A stretch of 64,000 nt of DNA from Pseudomonas huaxiensis (lineage in GTDB: Bacteria; Pseudomonadota; Gammaproteobacteria; Pseudomonadales; Pseudomonadaceae): positions 558,001 through 622,000 of the forward strand of contig NZ_QKVL01000001.1 in NCBI RefSeq assembly GCF_003231275.1, read 5' to 3'. Every line of letters starts with the position of its first letter. Positions within the stretch are counted from its first letter, which is position 1. A program made the position numbers and the translations under genes. The notes beneath the pieces were generated by a model that searched no databases, had not been told where the DNA came from, and saw nothing but the letters and a program-made list of their open reading frames with translations. Shown here in pieces: positions 8,207-16,653 of the stretch.

Positions 8207-8969
8207 AGTGGTGCCAGTGGCACCACTGGACTGGTTGCCGTTGCCGGCGCTCAGGTCGGTGAGTGGTGCGGACCGCACCACTTCGGAGTGGTGCCAGTGG
8301 CACCACTGGACTGGTTGCCGTTGCCGGCGCTCAGGTCGGTGAGTGGTGCGGGCCGCAACACTTCGAAGTGGTGCCAGTGGCACCACTGGGCTGGTTGCCG
8401 TTGCCGGTGCTCAGGTTGGTGAGTGGTGCGGACCGCACCACACCACTTCGGAGTGGTGCCAGTGGCACCACTGGACTGGTTGCCGTTGCCGGCGCTCAGG
8501 TCGGTGGGGGGTGCGGGCCGCAACACTGCCAGATGGTTCCAGTGGAACCACTCAGTTGGCCGCCGGCGCCGGTGTCGATACCGGTGAGTGATGCGGCCCG
8601 CATCACTGTCAGGTGTTTCCAGTGGAACTACTCGACTTGGCCTCACCGCCGTGAAGTGTTGCCAGTGGCAACAGTGGGCAAGCCGTCGGCACCGGCAGCC
8701 AGGCTGGTGGCTGTTGTGGACCGCAATGCTGCAGAGTGATTCCAGTGGAAACACTCGACTCGTGCTGAGTTCGAATCCTCGAACCGATGAGTGATGGGGC
8801 CCCATCACTGAGGGGTGTTGCCACTGGCAACACTCAGCCTGATGGTTGGTGTCGATGGTTGGCTGATGAAGTGTTGCCACTGGCAGCATTCAGCTGGCCG
8901 CCGGCGCCGGTGGTCCAGCAGATGGATGTCGGGGCCTCAACACTGCCAGGTAGTGCCACTGGCACCACT
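8207..8969. repeat. Array of ~19 alternating palindromes, ~80-bp period; candidate oriV or partition site
   Basis: Two palindromes alternate. Type A has arms AGTGGTGCC / GGCACCACT around AGT or ACT (starts near 8207, 8287, 8367, 8452, 8533, 8612, 8655, 8735, 8813, 8870, 8951). Type B has arms AGTGGTGCGG / CCGCACCACT (starts near 8262, 8342, 8422, 8508, 8587, 8710, 8790, 8926). GC-rich spacers with a CCGGCGCCGG-like core separate them. Copies diverge from left to right, but the arms change together, for example GGTGCC/GGCACC to GGTTCC/GGAACC to GTTGCC/GGCAAC. pKLC102 is reported to have an oriV of sixteen 57-bp repeats in its related backbone, so an origin is the leading guess. The array separates two operons. 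Confidence 0.9.
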
Positions 8970-9006
8970 GGACTTGGCCTAGTCTCCTAGTCCTCCTGTT
9001 TTTTAA

Positions 9007-9726
9007 TCAATGAATGATAATGAGAAATGCGCTCCAGCCTGCGGCGGAGATGAATGGGCCAAATGGAATTCTTGTGACGGTAGATAGTTTTCCTAGGAGC
9101 ACGAAAAACAAAGCAGCTAGAGCTGCACCCAGTAGGGAGAAAACTAGTGTCCACCCAAGAACCTTTAGGCCGCCCCACGCGCCCATCAATGCCAACAGCT
9201 TGAGGTCGCCCCTGCCGATGCTCTCTCGTCCAGTTATTAGTTCGGTTAGTTGGCTCACAGCCCAGAGGCTCCCAAAGCCAATGACGCATCCCCAAAGTGC
9301 GTCCTGCAGTGCGGTGAACAATCCGAAGGAGTTGAGAACTAAGCCGGCCCAGAGGCCTGGAATTACCAGGGCATCCGGCAAAAGGTGGTACTGTCTGTCG
9401 ATCAAACTTAGCGTCAGTAAGCACCAGGTGAACGGCAGGGCAAACAGTGCCTGACATGTTGGCCCAAAGTGCAACGTCACCATGAGCGACAATCCAGCGC
9501 AGCCGATCTGTACGATCCAGATTTCTGCTCGGGATGCTCTGGGCAGTTGGGGGGCGGAATGTTTATGGACGTCCAGTCCAAGCATCTCACGGGCATCACG
9601 CTGCCATTGGTGCTCGAGGAGGGTCGGCAGCCAGCAGGCGACCAAGGCACACAGGCGACCTGCCAGCATGCCCAACGCGATGGAGCCAAGCCCTAGGGTG
9701 ATTTCAGAACTTATCCAATCACTCAT
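9007..9726 (-). CDS. Prepilin peptidase (GxGD aspartyl protease, PilU-like)
   Basis: The 239-residue polytopic membrane protein has both catalytic aspartates of type IV prepilin peptidases, in SLIDRQYHLLPDALVIPGLW (about residue 120) and GRGDLKLLALMGAWGG (about 180). The N-terminal part lacks the CxxC pairs of the PilD methylase/zinc domain, as in the PilU peptidase of plasmid R64. It would cleave pilin leaders for the element's own type IVb conjugative pilus, whose genes should lie left of the window. The start overlaps the STY4528 stop by eight bases. The 3' end is AT-rich compared with its neighbours. Confidence 0.85.
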   Translation of the reverse strand: MSDWISSEITLGLGSIALGMLAGRLCALVACWLPTLLEHQWQRDAREMLGLDVHKHSAPQLPRASRAEIWIVQIGCAGLSLMVTLHFGPTCQALFALPFTWCLLTLSLIDRQYHLLPDALVIPGLWAGLVLNSFGLFTALQDALWGCVIGFGSLWAVSQLTELITGRESIGRGDLKLLALMGAWGGLKVLGWTLVFSLLGAALAALFFVLLGKLSTVTRIPFGPFISAAGWSAFLIIIH

Positions 9727-11020
9727 CGGTGGGCTCCGCGCGGCGACGTGAATCAAGTAGGGCTTGGAGCGAAGTCAGCACGGAGTTCGCCGTCTGCATC
9801 GTGGTCGCTGTCGGTGCCGGCTTCTGGGCGGGGGGCTGGGCAGCACGTGCAACCGTCGGTGCCGCTGGAGGAGTTGGCGTCGGAGTTGCAGCGGGCGCCG
9901 AAGGGGTCCACTCGGCATTGAAGTCGCCCCGGATGGCCTTGCCAGCAAGGGACGTCAGGTATGCAAGCGGCTTGGCCACGTTCCCAGTTGTGCATCGATG
10001 TTTCCACTGGTTGATCACCGCCTCTCGGACATGCTCCGGTACTGGCCCCATAATCTCTCGTGCCTTCACACGGTCCTCTGGCCTGAGAAGATCCAGGGCA
10101 AGCAACCAATTCACACCTGCACTCTCGCGCGGTTGTACAAAGCTTTTAGATACAGACTTGTTTGTATTTGTATACGTACTATCAGAGTTCGGATTCCGAA
10201 CTGAGGGTGTACTCAGTGGTTTTAGGCTGATTTCGGATTCCGAACTGAGGGGCAGGTCCCCCTGTTTCGCTGAGTTCGCACTGAGTTCGGAATCCGAACT
10301 CAGTGCTTCCTGGGCTAAATCTTGCTGAGTTCGGATTCCGAACTCAGGGGCGGGCAGCGCATTTTGCTTGGTCTCTACAGCCCAGGTCTGGGCATTCAGC
10401 CGATCGCTAATCGTGTCGATGCGCGAGGGAAGTCGTCGGCCCACGTCGGGATCGCTGGTGAATTCGCGCCAGGTGATGGCGGCGATCTCCTTGATCGCTT
10501 TGTTCTGATGCTCCGTGGACTCCATCAGCAAGGTCATGTAGTCCTTGTCGAACTCTAGAGCTTCTGCCGGTGTTACAGGCTCGTCGTGGAGCAGATAGAC
10601 ATTCCCCTGAACCTGTCCGTTGATCTCATTGCGGACGGTCCTACCTAAGCTCAACCAACGGGTTAGACGGAGCACGGTCAAAGCCTTTGCCACGGTTTCT
10701 CGAGAAGCATGTTTCCCTGGGGTCATGCCCAGGTATGGCCGTAGCTGGTCATAGGTGGGGAAGGCAGTGATGCCATCTTCATTGACAAGTAATCGGAAGA
10801 CTTGCCAGCAATTGCGTTCCAAGGGGGTCAGCCGGTTGTCGAGCAGGAGCTTACGCGGAACCGTTTCATGCGGATTACCGCTGAATATGACCCCGGAGTA
10901 GGGGGTGGCAGGTGCAGCAGTAGGGGCGGTGTCCTCAGCTCTCTTCTTCTGTACATGGACCTCGAGTTGCCCCGAGGCTGAATCTAGGAGCGTTGAAATC
11001 GGGAACCGTGCGAGCTTCAT
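9719..11020 (-). CDS. STY4528-type replication protein
   Basis: The 433-residue protein has a basic N-terminal region and a winged-helix-like part at about 75-165 (LTPLERNCWQVFRLL, then SRETVAKALTVLRLTRWLSL). A Ser/Glu-rich linker lies at about 225-290. A second folded part at about 300-350 (LLALDLLRPEDRVKAREI) precedes a Pro/Ala-rich tail. It fits the STY4528 family of pathogenicity-island replication proteins. The linker is encoded by DNA carrying four palindromic iterons, which supports an origin-binding initiator role, as in lambda O. The start overlaps the DUF2857 gene by an ATGA. Confidence 0.78.
   Translation of the reverse strand: MKLARFPISTLLDSASGQLEVHVQKKRAEDTAPTAAPATPYSGVIFSGNPHETVPRKLLLDNRLTPLERNCWQVFRLLVNEDGITAFPTYDQLRPYLGMTPGKHASRETVAKALTVLRLTRWLSLGRTVRNEINGQVQGNVYLLHDEPVTPAEALEFDKDYMTLLMESTEHQNKAIKEIAAITWREFTSDPDVGRRLPSRIDTISDRLNAQTWAVETKQNALPAPEFGIRTQQDLAQEALSSDSELSANSAKQGDLPLSSESEISLKPLSTPSVRNPNSDSTYTNTNKSVSKSFVQPRESAGVNWLLALDLLRPEDRVKAREIMGPVPEHVREAVINQWKHRCTTGNVAKPLAYLTSLAGKAIRGDFNAEWTPSAPAATPTPTPPAAPTVARAAQPPAQKPAPTATTMQTANSVLTSLQALLDSRRRAEPTDE
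10187..10347. repeat. Four palindromic iterons inside the STY4528 gene
   Basis: Palindromes with the core TTCGGA-N-TCCGAA lie at 10187-10203, 10233-10245, 10281-10305 and 10325-10347. The third has 12-bp perfect arms (ACTGAGTTCGGA / TCCGAACTCAGT). A half site CTGAGTTCG is at 10271-10279. Centres are about 44, 54 and 43 bp apart. On the coding strand they encode SVRNPNS, SSESEIS, SSDSELS and EFGIRTQ, so all three frames are used. Confidence 0.88.
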
Positions 11021-11712
11021 TTTCTATGTTCGCCTTCTCCAAAGTGGACAGAGGCGGGGTAGCTTTCTTCGACGCGGCGTATGCCACCCTCGTCTAGCAG
11101 AGTGAGTTGTCGACGCTCAGATACTCGGGACTTTTCCTTGCTGCCTGGATACAGACCTTGTTCGATCCACTGAGTGATACGAGACCAGATCTGCGCAAGC
11201 GTTAAGCCATCTGTGCTCAGCTCTTCAGCAACCAGCATGGCGACGTCGAGCATGGCCAGGCTGTCCGCGAACTCCACTCGGTTTTCATCCATCAACTTGG
11301 TCCAGCGGTGCCAAATATGATGGTCTTGATCCTCGGAAAGCTCGGGCCACCGTCCGCGCGGGGCTCGAACCCCAATTAATGTACGCTGCAGAGCGATCTC
11401 TTGAGGTGTGAGGCCGAAGAACTTGTTGAGCAAGCTGGTAGTGGCCCCCAGGCGGATTGCCCGCTCAATAAGGCGGGTTTCCTCTTCTGAGCGCGCAGCT
11501 CCGGTCAGAAGCTTGAGGATCATCGAGCTGTTGATAGATACATTGACCCAACTCACCGGCGTGTTGCGGAGCAAGCTGAGAACTGTGGGATGCTGAATCT
11601 GGCTCAGCACCTCAGGTTCAACTCCCATCTCTACACAGCGCTGAAGTTGACCATTACGCATGAGGTCAAGTAGCTGCGACAGAACTGCTTCGTTGAGTGT
11701 TGACTTGGACAT
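11017..11712 (-). CDS. DUF2857 domain protein
   Basis: The 231-residue, largely helical protein begins MSKSTLNEAVLSQLLDLM and contains FFGLTPQEIALQR and QIWSRITQWIEQGLYPG, matching the DUF2857 type found between parB and the STY4528 gene in SPI-7- and PFGI-1-like elements. Function is unknown; position suggests a part in replication or its control. Its 3' end overlaps the STY4528 start by four bases, so the two are translationally coupled. Confidence 0.75.
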   Translation of the reverse strand: MSKSTLNEAVLSQLLDLMRNGQLQRCVEMGVEPEVLSQIQHPTVLSLLRNTPVSWVNVSINSSMILKLLTGAARSEEETRLIERAIRLGATTSLLNKFFGLTPQEIALQRTLIGVRAPRGRWPELSEDQDHHIWHRWTKLMDENRVEFADSLAMLDVAMLVAEELSTDGLTLAQIWSRITQWIEQGLYPGSKEKSRVSERRQLTLLDEGGIRRVEESYPASVHFGEGEHRK

Positions 11713-11744
11713 TGAGACTCCCTCCCATTCATCTCATGGAGTGT

Positions 11745-13445
11745 TCAGTTGCCCTGGGCTTCCGAGGACCGTTTGAACGCTTCGATTTCCAAGTCGATCA
11801 ACCGGCGAGCCAGTCGAATGATGCGGAACAGTTTGACCAGCGCGCCGTCGCTCAAACGGCCGTCGTCTCCTGGAGACTGCTCAGCACTCAAGGGCTGGCC
11901 CAGCAGCAGTTGGCCTAAGCCGGCTGAAAATTCAAACTCAGCTAATGCGCTGGCAGGATCTGGTTGCCCGTTCAGCATCTTCAGAGCGATGGCCATGGCC
12001 CCGCTCAGTGACTGAAGCAGTGTCAGCGTATGTTGAGCTGTTGCAGTGACTTCAACCTCGGTGTCCGGGTGTTTGTACTTGAACCCGATCCCGCCATCGA
12101 TTGCCTGGATATCGCCAGGGCCGTTGACGGACTCGAGAATCTCCACCGCCAGCTGGGCTACCTGCCTGCGTAACTCAGCAGGTTGGTCAATCTGCCGTTC
12201 GATGTACCAAAGGTCTGTGATGGGGTGCAGTCCGCCGGCCTGCACGGGGATGGCGACCAGACAGTTCGAGTTGAAGTCGGGCAGCGTCTCGCCACTGAGT
12301 GCGGCCAACTTCGCTTTTGTCTCAATCACCCGCTGGCTGAGGTTCGCAGGGGAAGCAATATGTCCTGCAATCCTTGCCTGTTGTTCCTCAGGTGTGAGCG
12401 AGGTGCCCGGCGCCGGACCAGCTGCAGGGAGTGGTGCAGATGCGGGCTTCTGCGAGCCTCCGGTATCCCCAGGCGCCTGGCGTGCTGGGGGAGGTGTTGA
12501 GTCTCCACCAGGACCTGGAGGAGTGGGAACAGTAGCTGGAGCAACTGCAGGCAGCTCAACCACCGGCGTTGAGCGACGAAGTCTGTCCTGCTGCTGAGTG
12601 ATCTCCAGCAGAATGTCCTCATAGCCCAGCGGTAGCGATTTTTTCATCGTGCCGATGAGTTCGTCCTGGAAACGCTGGAACAGAAACTCTTCTGCCTCGC
12701 CTTCGAACTGGGCAAGGACGTCCTGGAACAGCATCTCAAAGTCTACGGCTTCACCGCTGTAGTGCTTCTGCCAGCAGGCCAAGCTCGTCTTTCGAAGAGC
12801 AATGATCTTCTCAATTTGTGGCTTTCCAAGGCCGCTGTAGAGTAAGCCGGGAACGGCCGGCAGCACATGCTCGACCGTATCGAGCATTCTGCTGATGTGT
12901 GAATGAGAGATTGGATACCCGTCTTTGGTTAGGCGACGGGAGAGTTCGCGTACGCCAATCTCCTCGCCACTTTCGGCCTCGTATAGTGCTTTTGCTTTGC
13001 CAACACCCACGGCACGCTCGATGAATTTGAGCTCACCTTTCAGATCTTCGGCCAAGTGACCGGTGAGCATGACGATCTCGCCCCGGATCTGGTCCCACGG
13101 ACGGAACAGGACATTGATCCGCTGAAACCGTTCTTCGCCAGTTTCCTGGAACAGCTCCTTCAAGATTGTGATCCGCGTGTTGCCACCGTTGCGGATGCGG
13201 TATTTCTCCTCACCAGGCCGTCGCGTTACTGGCGGGGGGGTGTCGAGGCCACGGTTGCGGATCGACTCTTTGAGCTCATCGTACCGAGGGTTACGGGTAG
13301 TCCGTGGGTTGTCCTCCCAGGGGAGGACCTCCTCGACAGTCAGCACCAGTGGGGTGTCCGCGATAGGGTCACTCATGGCAGCGGCGGAGCCTGTAGGGCT
13401 GAAGCCTGGAGCCAGGAGCTTGGATTTGAGGTCTGTAACGGCCAT
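11745..13445 (-). CDS. parB: ParB family partition protein, PFGI-1 class
   Basis: The 566-residue protein has an N-terminal ParB/Srx nuclease-like domain (about residues 30-120: VEEVLPWEDNPR, RPGEEKYRIRNGGNTRI). A helix-turn-helix region follows (about 150-200: LSRRLTKDGYPISHSHISRM). Then comes a Pro/Gly-rich linker (about 300-360) and a long C-terminal part specific to elements. It is longer than chromosomal ParB (about 290 residues), as expected for the PFGI-1 class. With ParA, encoded 6 kb upstream in the same run, it should bind a centromere and stabilise the excised circle. GGAG precedes the start, which follows the RHH gene directly. Confidence 0.88.
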   Translation of the reverse strand: MAVTDLKSKLLAPGFSPTGSAAAMSDPIADTPLVLTVEEVLPWEDNPRTTRNPRYDELKESIRNRGLDTPPPVTRRPGEEKYRIRNGGNTRITILKELFQETGEERFQRINVLFRPWDQIRGEIVMLTGHLAEDLKGELKFIERAVGVGKAKALYEAESGEEIGVRELSRRLTKDGYPISHSHISRMLDTVEHVLPAVPGLLYSGLGKPQIEKIIALRKTSLACWQKHYSGEAVDFEMLFQDVLAQFEGEAEEFLFQRFQDELIGTMKKSLPLGYEDILLEITQQQDRLRRSTPVVELPAVAPATVPTPPGPGGDSTPPPARQAPGDTGGSQKPASAPLPAAGPAPGTSLTPEEQQARIAGHIASPANLSQRVIETKAKLAALSGETLPDFNSNCLVAIPVQAGGLHPITDLWYIERQIDQPAELRRQVAQLAVEILESVNGPGDIQAIDGGIGFKYKHPDTEVEVTATAQHTLTLLQSLSGAMAIALKMLNGQPDPASALAEFEFSAGLGQLLLGQPLSAEQSPGDDGRLSDGALVKLFRIIRLARRLIDLEIEAFKRSSEAQGN

Positions 13446-13446
13446 A

Positions 13447-13791
13447 TCAAGCTCCTACCGCAGCAACGTGGGACAAAGCCAGTGGAGTTTGCTTGCGGAC
13501 CAGGTGCAACACCTCCTGGATGTCGTCCTGTGTAGGAACGGCGTTTTGCAGCAGGCGATCGATGATCTTGTAAGCGCGAGCCAGCTCTGACTTGAGAATG
13601 TCTTCTGCTGAGCCGGCCTGGACCTGAGCAGTATTGTGTTGGTCATTGAACAGCGATTGCTCGAGGCGCTCGATGATCTCGCTGTTCATGGAGCGATGGT
13701 TGTCGCGGGCGACTTGTGCGACACGTTCACGCATGCCATCAGGCAGGCGAACCACAAATTTGTCGGCGGTGCGGGAATTGGTTGCGTTCAT
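13447..13791 (-). CDS. Arc-type ribbon-helix-helix DNA-binding protein
   Basis: The 114-residue protein has an N-terminal RHH domain: KFVVRLPDGMRERVAQVA (strand and first helix), then NHRSMNSEIIERLEQ. This is close to Arc-like regulators of Pseudomonas. The C-terminal half is helical. The ATG at 13791 has GGAG six bases ahead; a TTG at 13803 in the same frame lies within that Shine-Dalgarno sequence. It sits directly upstream of parB and may regulate the operon or act as an auxiliary partition factor; that is inference. Confidence 0.8.
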   Translation of the reverse strand: MNATNSRTADKFVVRLPDGMRERVAQVARDNHRSMNSEIIERLEQSLFNDQHNTAQVQAGSAEDILKSELARAYKIIDRLLQNAVPTQDDIQEVLHLVRKQTPLALSHVAAVGA

Positions 13792-13818
13792 GATGTTCTC
13801 CAAGATGTGCGAGGGCGC

Positions 13819-14700
13819 TCAGCGCCGGGCAGCGAGGGGGCTGCAACTGTGGTCTGGAACAGCGGCGAAAAAATCGAACTGGGACAGACCTTGAAAGGCT
13901 GCCTGATTGAGCCAGAGGCATTCGGTCCGACCTCGCGCTCCATCGGCATATGCCTGCCTGCTTACCTGGTACCAGTCTTTGTAGAGATCGTCGTAAAGAG
14001 CGCAGGGGTAGCCTGAAAGCACGACCATCCCTTGCCTGCTCTGCAAGAACGTGGCGAGCTGCAGGTGCTCTTCGTCGCTCAATTCGTAGCGATAGGATTT
14101 GCCCGTGGCGGTGTGGCGAACTTTCGTACTGCGTGTGGAGTGCACATAGGGCGGGTCCACGTAATGCAGAGTGCTCGGCCGATCGTGGTGCTCCATGATC
14201 GTTAGAGCGTCGCGCTGCTCGATCACTACCCCCTGTAAACGCTCGATGATCGTGTCTAACGCATCGGGATAGTTGCGCCAGTCCACTGCCGGTGAGGTGC
14301 CGGATCGTACCGACGTTGAGCGAAACCCAGTGCGCTCTCCGCTAGCAGCCGCACTACCAAACCCCTGGAAAGAGCGGAGTACCATCCGCCGGGCACGCTC
14401 GAGAGGATCTGCCGTCTCGTTGTAGCTGGCGGCAAACTCCTCACGAGCGAAGGGAGTCAATGCGAGTACATTGCGAAGTTCACCACCACGGTCTCGGGCC
14501 ATACGGAACAGATTGACTACTTCACTGTCCAGGTCGTTATAGATCTCAGCGGCGCTTCGAGGCTTGCGCAGCAGAACAGATGCGGCTCCACCAAACGGCT
14601 CGACGTAAGTGTGATAGGGGGCCAAGTGCTGGATTATCCACGCAGCTAGCCTCCACTTCCCCCCGTGATACCGAAGTATCGGGCGCTGAACCTCTTTCAT
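13819..14700 (-). CDS. dam: D12-class DNA N6-adenine methyltransferase
   Basis: The 293-residue protein has the Dam-type order: [13 protein letters not shown] near the N-terminus, SAM-binding [12 protein letters not shown] (about residue 35), [12 protein letters not shown], and catalytic DPPY in [11 protein letters not shown] (about 180). It methylates adenine in a short target, possibly GATC, though specificity cannot be read from the sequence. No restriction enzyme gene is beside it, so it is an orphan methylase, perhaps for protection on entry into a new host or for replication control. Its start overlaps the yejK-like stop (ATGA). Confidence 0.88.
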   Translation of the reverse strand: MKEVQRPILRYHGGKWRLAAWIIQHLAPYHTYVEPFGGAASVLLRKPRSAAEIYNDLDSEVVNLFRMARDRGGELRNVLALTPFAREEFAASYNETADPLERARRMVLRSFQGFGSAAASGERTGFRSTSVRSGTSPAVDWRNYPDALDTIIERLQGVVIEQRDALTIMEHHDRPSTLHYVDPPYVHSTRSTKVRHTATGKSYRYELSDEEHLQLATFLQSRQGMVVLSGYPCALYDDLYKDWYQVSRQAYADGARGRTECLWLNQAAFQGLSQFDFFAAVPDHSCSPLAARR

Positions 14701-15722
14701 TGGTGCTCTCCCGAATCCGCGATACGACGTTTGAGCTGGTCGGTGAGTTGAGTGGGCAGGTTCTTGATCGTCAGGGAGCCGGTGTCGGCGTCGTATGTGA
14801 CGTTGGAACCGAGCAGGTGCGCTTCAAAGCTGATCGACAGGCCCTCGGCGCGGCCGGTGAAACGGCGGAATTGGTTGAGTACGCGTTTGTCGGCCGGGAT
14901 CTCGGGTGACAAGTCGTAATCGCTGTTGCGGATGTGGTCGTAGAACGCCTGAGGGCGGTCATCATCGAGAGCCTCCGACAGCTCTTGAAGAGAGAGGGGC
15001 TGCCCCAGCTTCGTTTGGGTGGTGGCATAGTCGAGTAGCGCGTGGGTTTTCTCCCGGGCGCTTTCTTCTGGGAGATCTTCTTTCTCGACGTATTCGGTGA
15101 ATGCCTTGAGAAGCGTGCGGGTTTCACCTGGTCCGTCGACGCCTTCCTGGCACCCGATGAAGTCGCGGAAGTAGTCCGAACTCTTCCTGCCGTTCTTGCC
15201 TTTAACGAAGGAAATGTACTGCTTCGAGTTTGGGTTGTTGCGCCACTCGCTCAGGTTGATCCGGGCCGCGCAGGAGAAGTTGCTGGTGTCCAGGTAGTGA
15301 GAGACCACAACATTAAGATCACCGTCCAGGCCGACGGTTTCGACCTGCTGGAGGACGGCGATCATGAGGTATTCAGTCAGACCTTGTTGGTAGTGGCTGA
15401 AGAGCACGTGGCCACCAGTGGACAGGTTGACCTCTTCGATCAGTTTCTGCAGGTGCTCGACGGACACACGGCTGAAGCTGGTGAAGTCTTGCTGCTCCTC
15501 CAGGTACTGTTTCAGCCAACCGCTGAATGGGTATGCACCCGACTCCCCATGAAAGAAGCCCCACGCTTTGCCTTGCTTGGCGTTGTAGCTGTCGTTCAGG
15601 TCGGCCTGGAGGTTCTCGACGGCATCCGTGGCCGGGAGCTCTGTGTCACGGGCGTGAAGGACGGCCGGGTTGCCGTCGGGCTGCTTATCGAGCTGGTGAA
15701 CGATTGCGTGTCGGATCGGCAT
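14697..15722 (-). CDS. YejK/NdpA-type nucleoid-associated protein
   Basis: The 341-residue protein matches the YejK (37-kDa nucleoid-associated protein) family in length and pattern: [66 protein letters not shown], then [17 protein letters not shown]. The family binds DNA with little known specificity; homologues are frequent on conjugative elements. The start codon overlaps the stop of the HicA-like gene (TAATG). Confidence 0.87.
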   Translation of the reverse strand: MPIRHAIVHQLDKQPDGNPAVLHARDTELPATDAVENLQADLNDSYNAKQGKAWGFFHGESGAYPFSGWLKQYLEEQQDFTSFSRVSVEHLQKLIEEVNLSTGGHVLFSHYQQGLTEYLMIAVLQQVETVGLDGDLNVVVSHYLDTSNFSCAARINLSEWRNNPNSKQYISFVKGKNGRKSSDYFRDFIGCQEGVDGPGETRTLLKAFTEYVEKEDLPEESAREKTHALLDYATTQTKLGQPLSLQELSEALDDDRPQAFYDHIRNSDYDLSPEIPADKRVLNQFRRFTGRAEGLSISFEAHLLGSNVTYDADTGSLTIKNLPTQLTDQLKRRIADSGEHQ

Positions 15723-15955
15723 TATTGAATCCCCCGGGAGGTGATGTTTTGGGCCTCGGCACGGCGGAGCAGCGCCCGAGTGTTACGCTCGGAACGGCGG
15801 TCGCTGGGCGTGCAGGACGTGAAAATCGGTGTAAAGCCCGACTTGCTGAATTTCAGGTGCCCGCTGTTGGAGCGGGAGAGAGTCCAGCCTTCGGAGAAGG
15901 CAAATTCCGCAAGCCGGCGAACACTGTCGTGCGCGCCGCGAAGGAGGTTACGCAT
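15722..15955 (-). CDS. HicA-like (dsRBD-fold) small protein
   Basis: The 77-residue protein has the HicA/YcfA pattern: a helix, then [15 protein letters not shown], where GH matches the GSH histidine region of HicA toxins, then a strand and a final helix ([11 protein letters not shown]). HicA toxins are mRNA interferases that work with HicB. No HicB-like gene is adjacent, so a toxin role is doubtful and a regulatory or phage-type HicA-fold protein is as likely. The ATG at 15955 overlaps the stop of the preceding gene by eight bases; longer starts would extend into it. Confidence 0.6.
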   Translation of the reverse strand: MRNLLRGAHDSVRRLAEFAFSEGWTLSRSNSGHLKFSKSGFTPIFTSCTPSDRRSERNTRALLRRAEAQNITSRGIQ

Positions 15956-16475
15956 TGGATCTGGCCTCCTTCTGGCAAAGTGCATCACCGGCTTGGATGG
16001 CCACGATTTCCGGGGTGCAGCCGGGGTAGTGGGTGGCAAGGTCGGTGAGGAACTCCCGTGCAGTTTCGCGCGATCCAGGAATGCGGAAGACCACGGTGCA
16101 ATGATGAGCCTCGTCCTCGGAGCTGGTCAGATAGGGGGTTACTGCCACCTTCAGACCGCAGCTCAGGAGATGTCTTGGTACCCATACGGACCAGAAATAG
16201 TTGGTCAGCAGGGCTGGTTGGCCAAGAAGGGTCGCTGCCAGCGTTCCAGCATCATCGCTTTCCAGCTCGATGTACTGCAGCCGGGCAAGCTCTTGCATAG
16301 CCTCATTCAGCTCAACAGACACCGTGGTTTCACCGAACTGGGTGAACCGTGAGATAACCTGGCCGAGAGCATCCAGCCAAACCGCGTTTACGCCAGAGTG
16401 GTGCGCAAAGGCCAAGGCCGATTGGTCGGTGTTTGCGATCGCAGGGATCGAAGGGTAGATCTGCTCAACCTGCAT
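15948..16475 (-). CDS. Hypothetical protein of the replication module
   Basis: The 175-residue protein starts MQVEQIYPSIPAIANTDQSA and has no motif I recognise. It looks like a mixed alpha/beta soluble protein. Overlaps of eight to eleven bases with both neighbours show that it belongs to the dnaB-yejK-parB operon. No function is proposed. Confidence 0.7.
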   Translation of the reverse strand: MQVEQIYPSIPAIANTDQSALAFAHHSGVNAVWLDALGQVISRFTQFGETTVSVELNEAMQELARLQYIELESDDAGTLAATLLGQPALLTNYFWSVWVPRHLLSCGLKVAVTPYLTSSEDEAHHCTVVFRIPGSRETAREFLTDLATHYPGCTPEIVAIQAGDALCQKEARSNA

Positions 16476-16653
16476 TGGGCACCTCCGAAAGAGGATCGAG
16501 GTCGTAGCTGCCGCAGACCGGGCATACTAGGACCTCTGCCTCACCTTCAGGGGTGTGCTCGGCAGGGTGCACCTGCCGTACTTGATGCAGCGCGAAGTGC
16601 CGGCCACAGCTATGGCAGGCATGCGTAATCGGATGGGGTTGCATGGACGTCAT
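16465..16653 (-). CDS. Small zinc-ribbon protein
   Basis: The 62-residue protein has two CxxC pairs, in CHSCGRHFAL and CPVCGSYDL, about 32 residues apart, the layout of a zinc ribbon. Its ATG overlaps the dnaB stop (ATGA), so it is translated behind the helicase. A second ATG nine bases on is possible. It may bind nucleic acid or a replication partner; there is no further evidence. Confidence 0.65.
   Translation of the reverse strand: MTSMQPHPITHACHSCGRHFALHQVRQVHPAEHTPEGEAEVLVCPVCGSYDLDPLSEVPNAG

Noticed and set aside
8251..8889. Long open frames on both strands across the palindrome array (for example 158 codons plus, 212 codons minus)
   Set aside because: Their translations only repeat the palindromes in shifting frames, they lack ribosome binding sites, and both strands are open for the same reason: GC-rich dyad repeats without stops.
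8207..8969. CRISPR array
   Set aside because: The spacers are conserved between units and the repeats themselves drift. No cas gene is near.
13819..14700. Restriction-modification system
   Set aside because: The methylase has no endonuclease gene beside it; all neighbours are element backbone genes.
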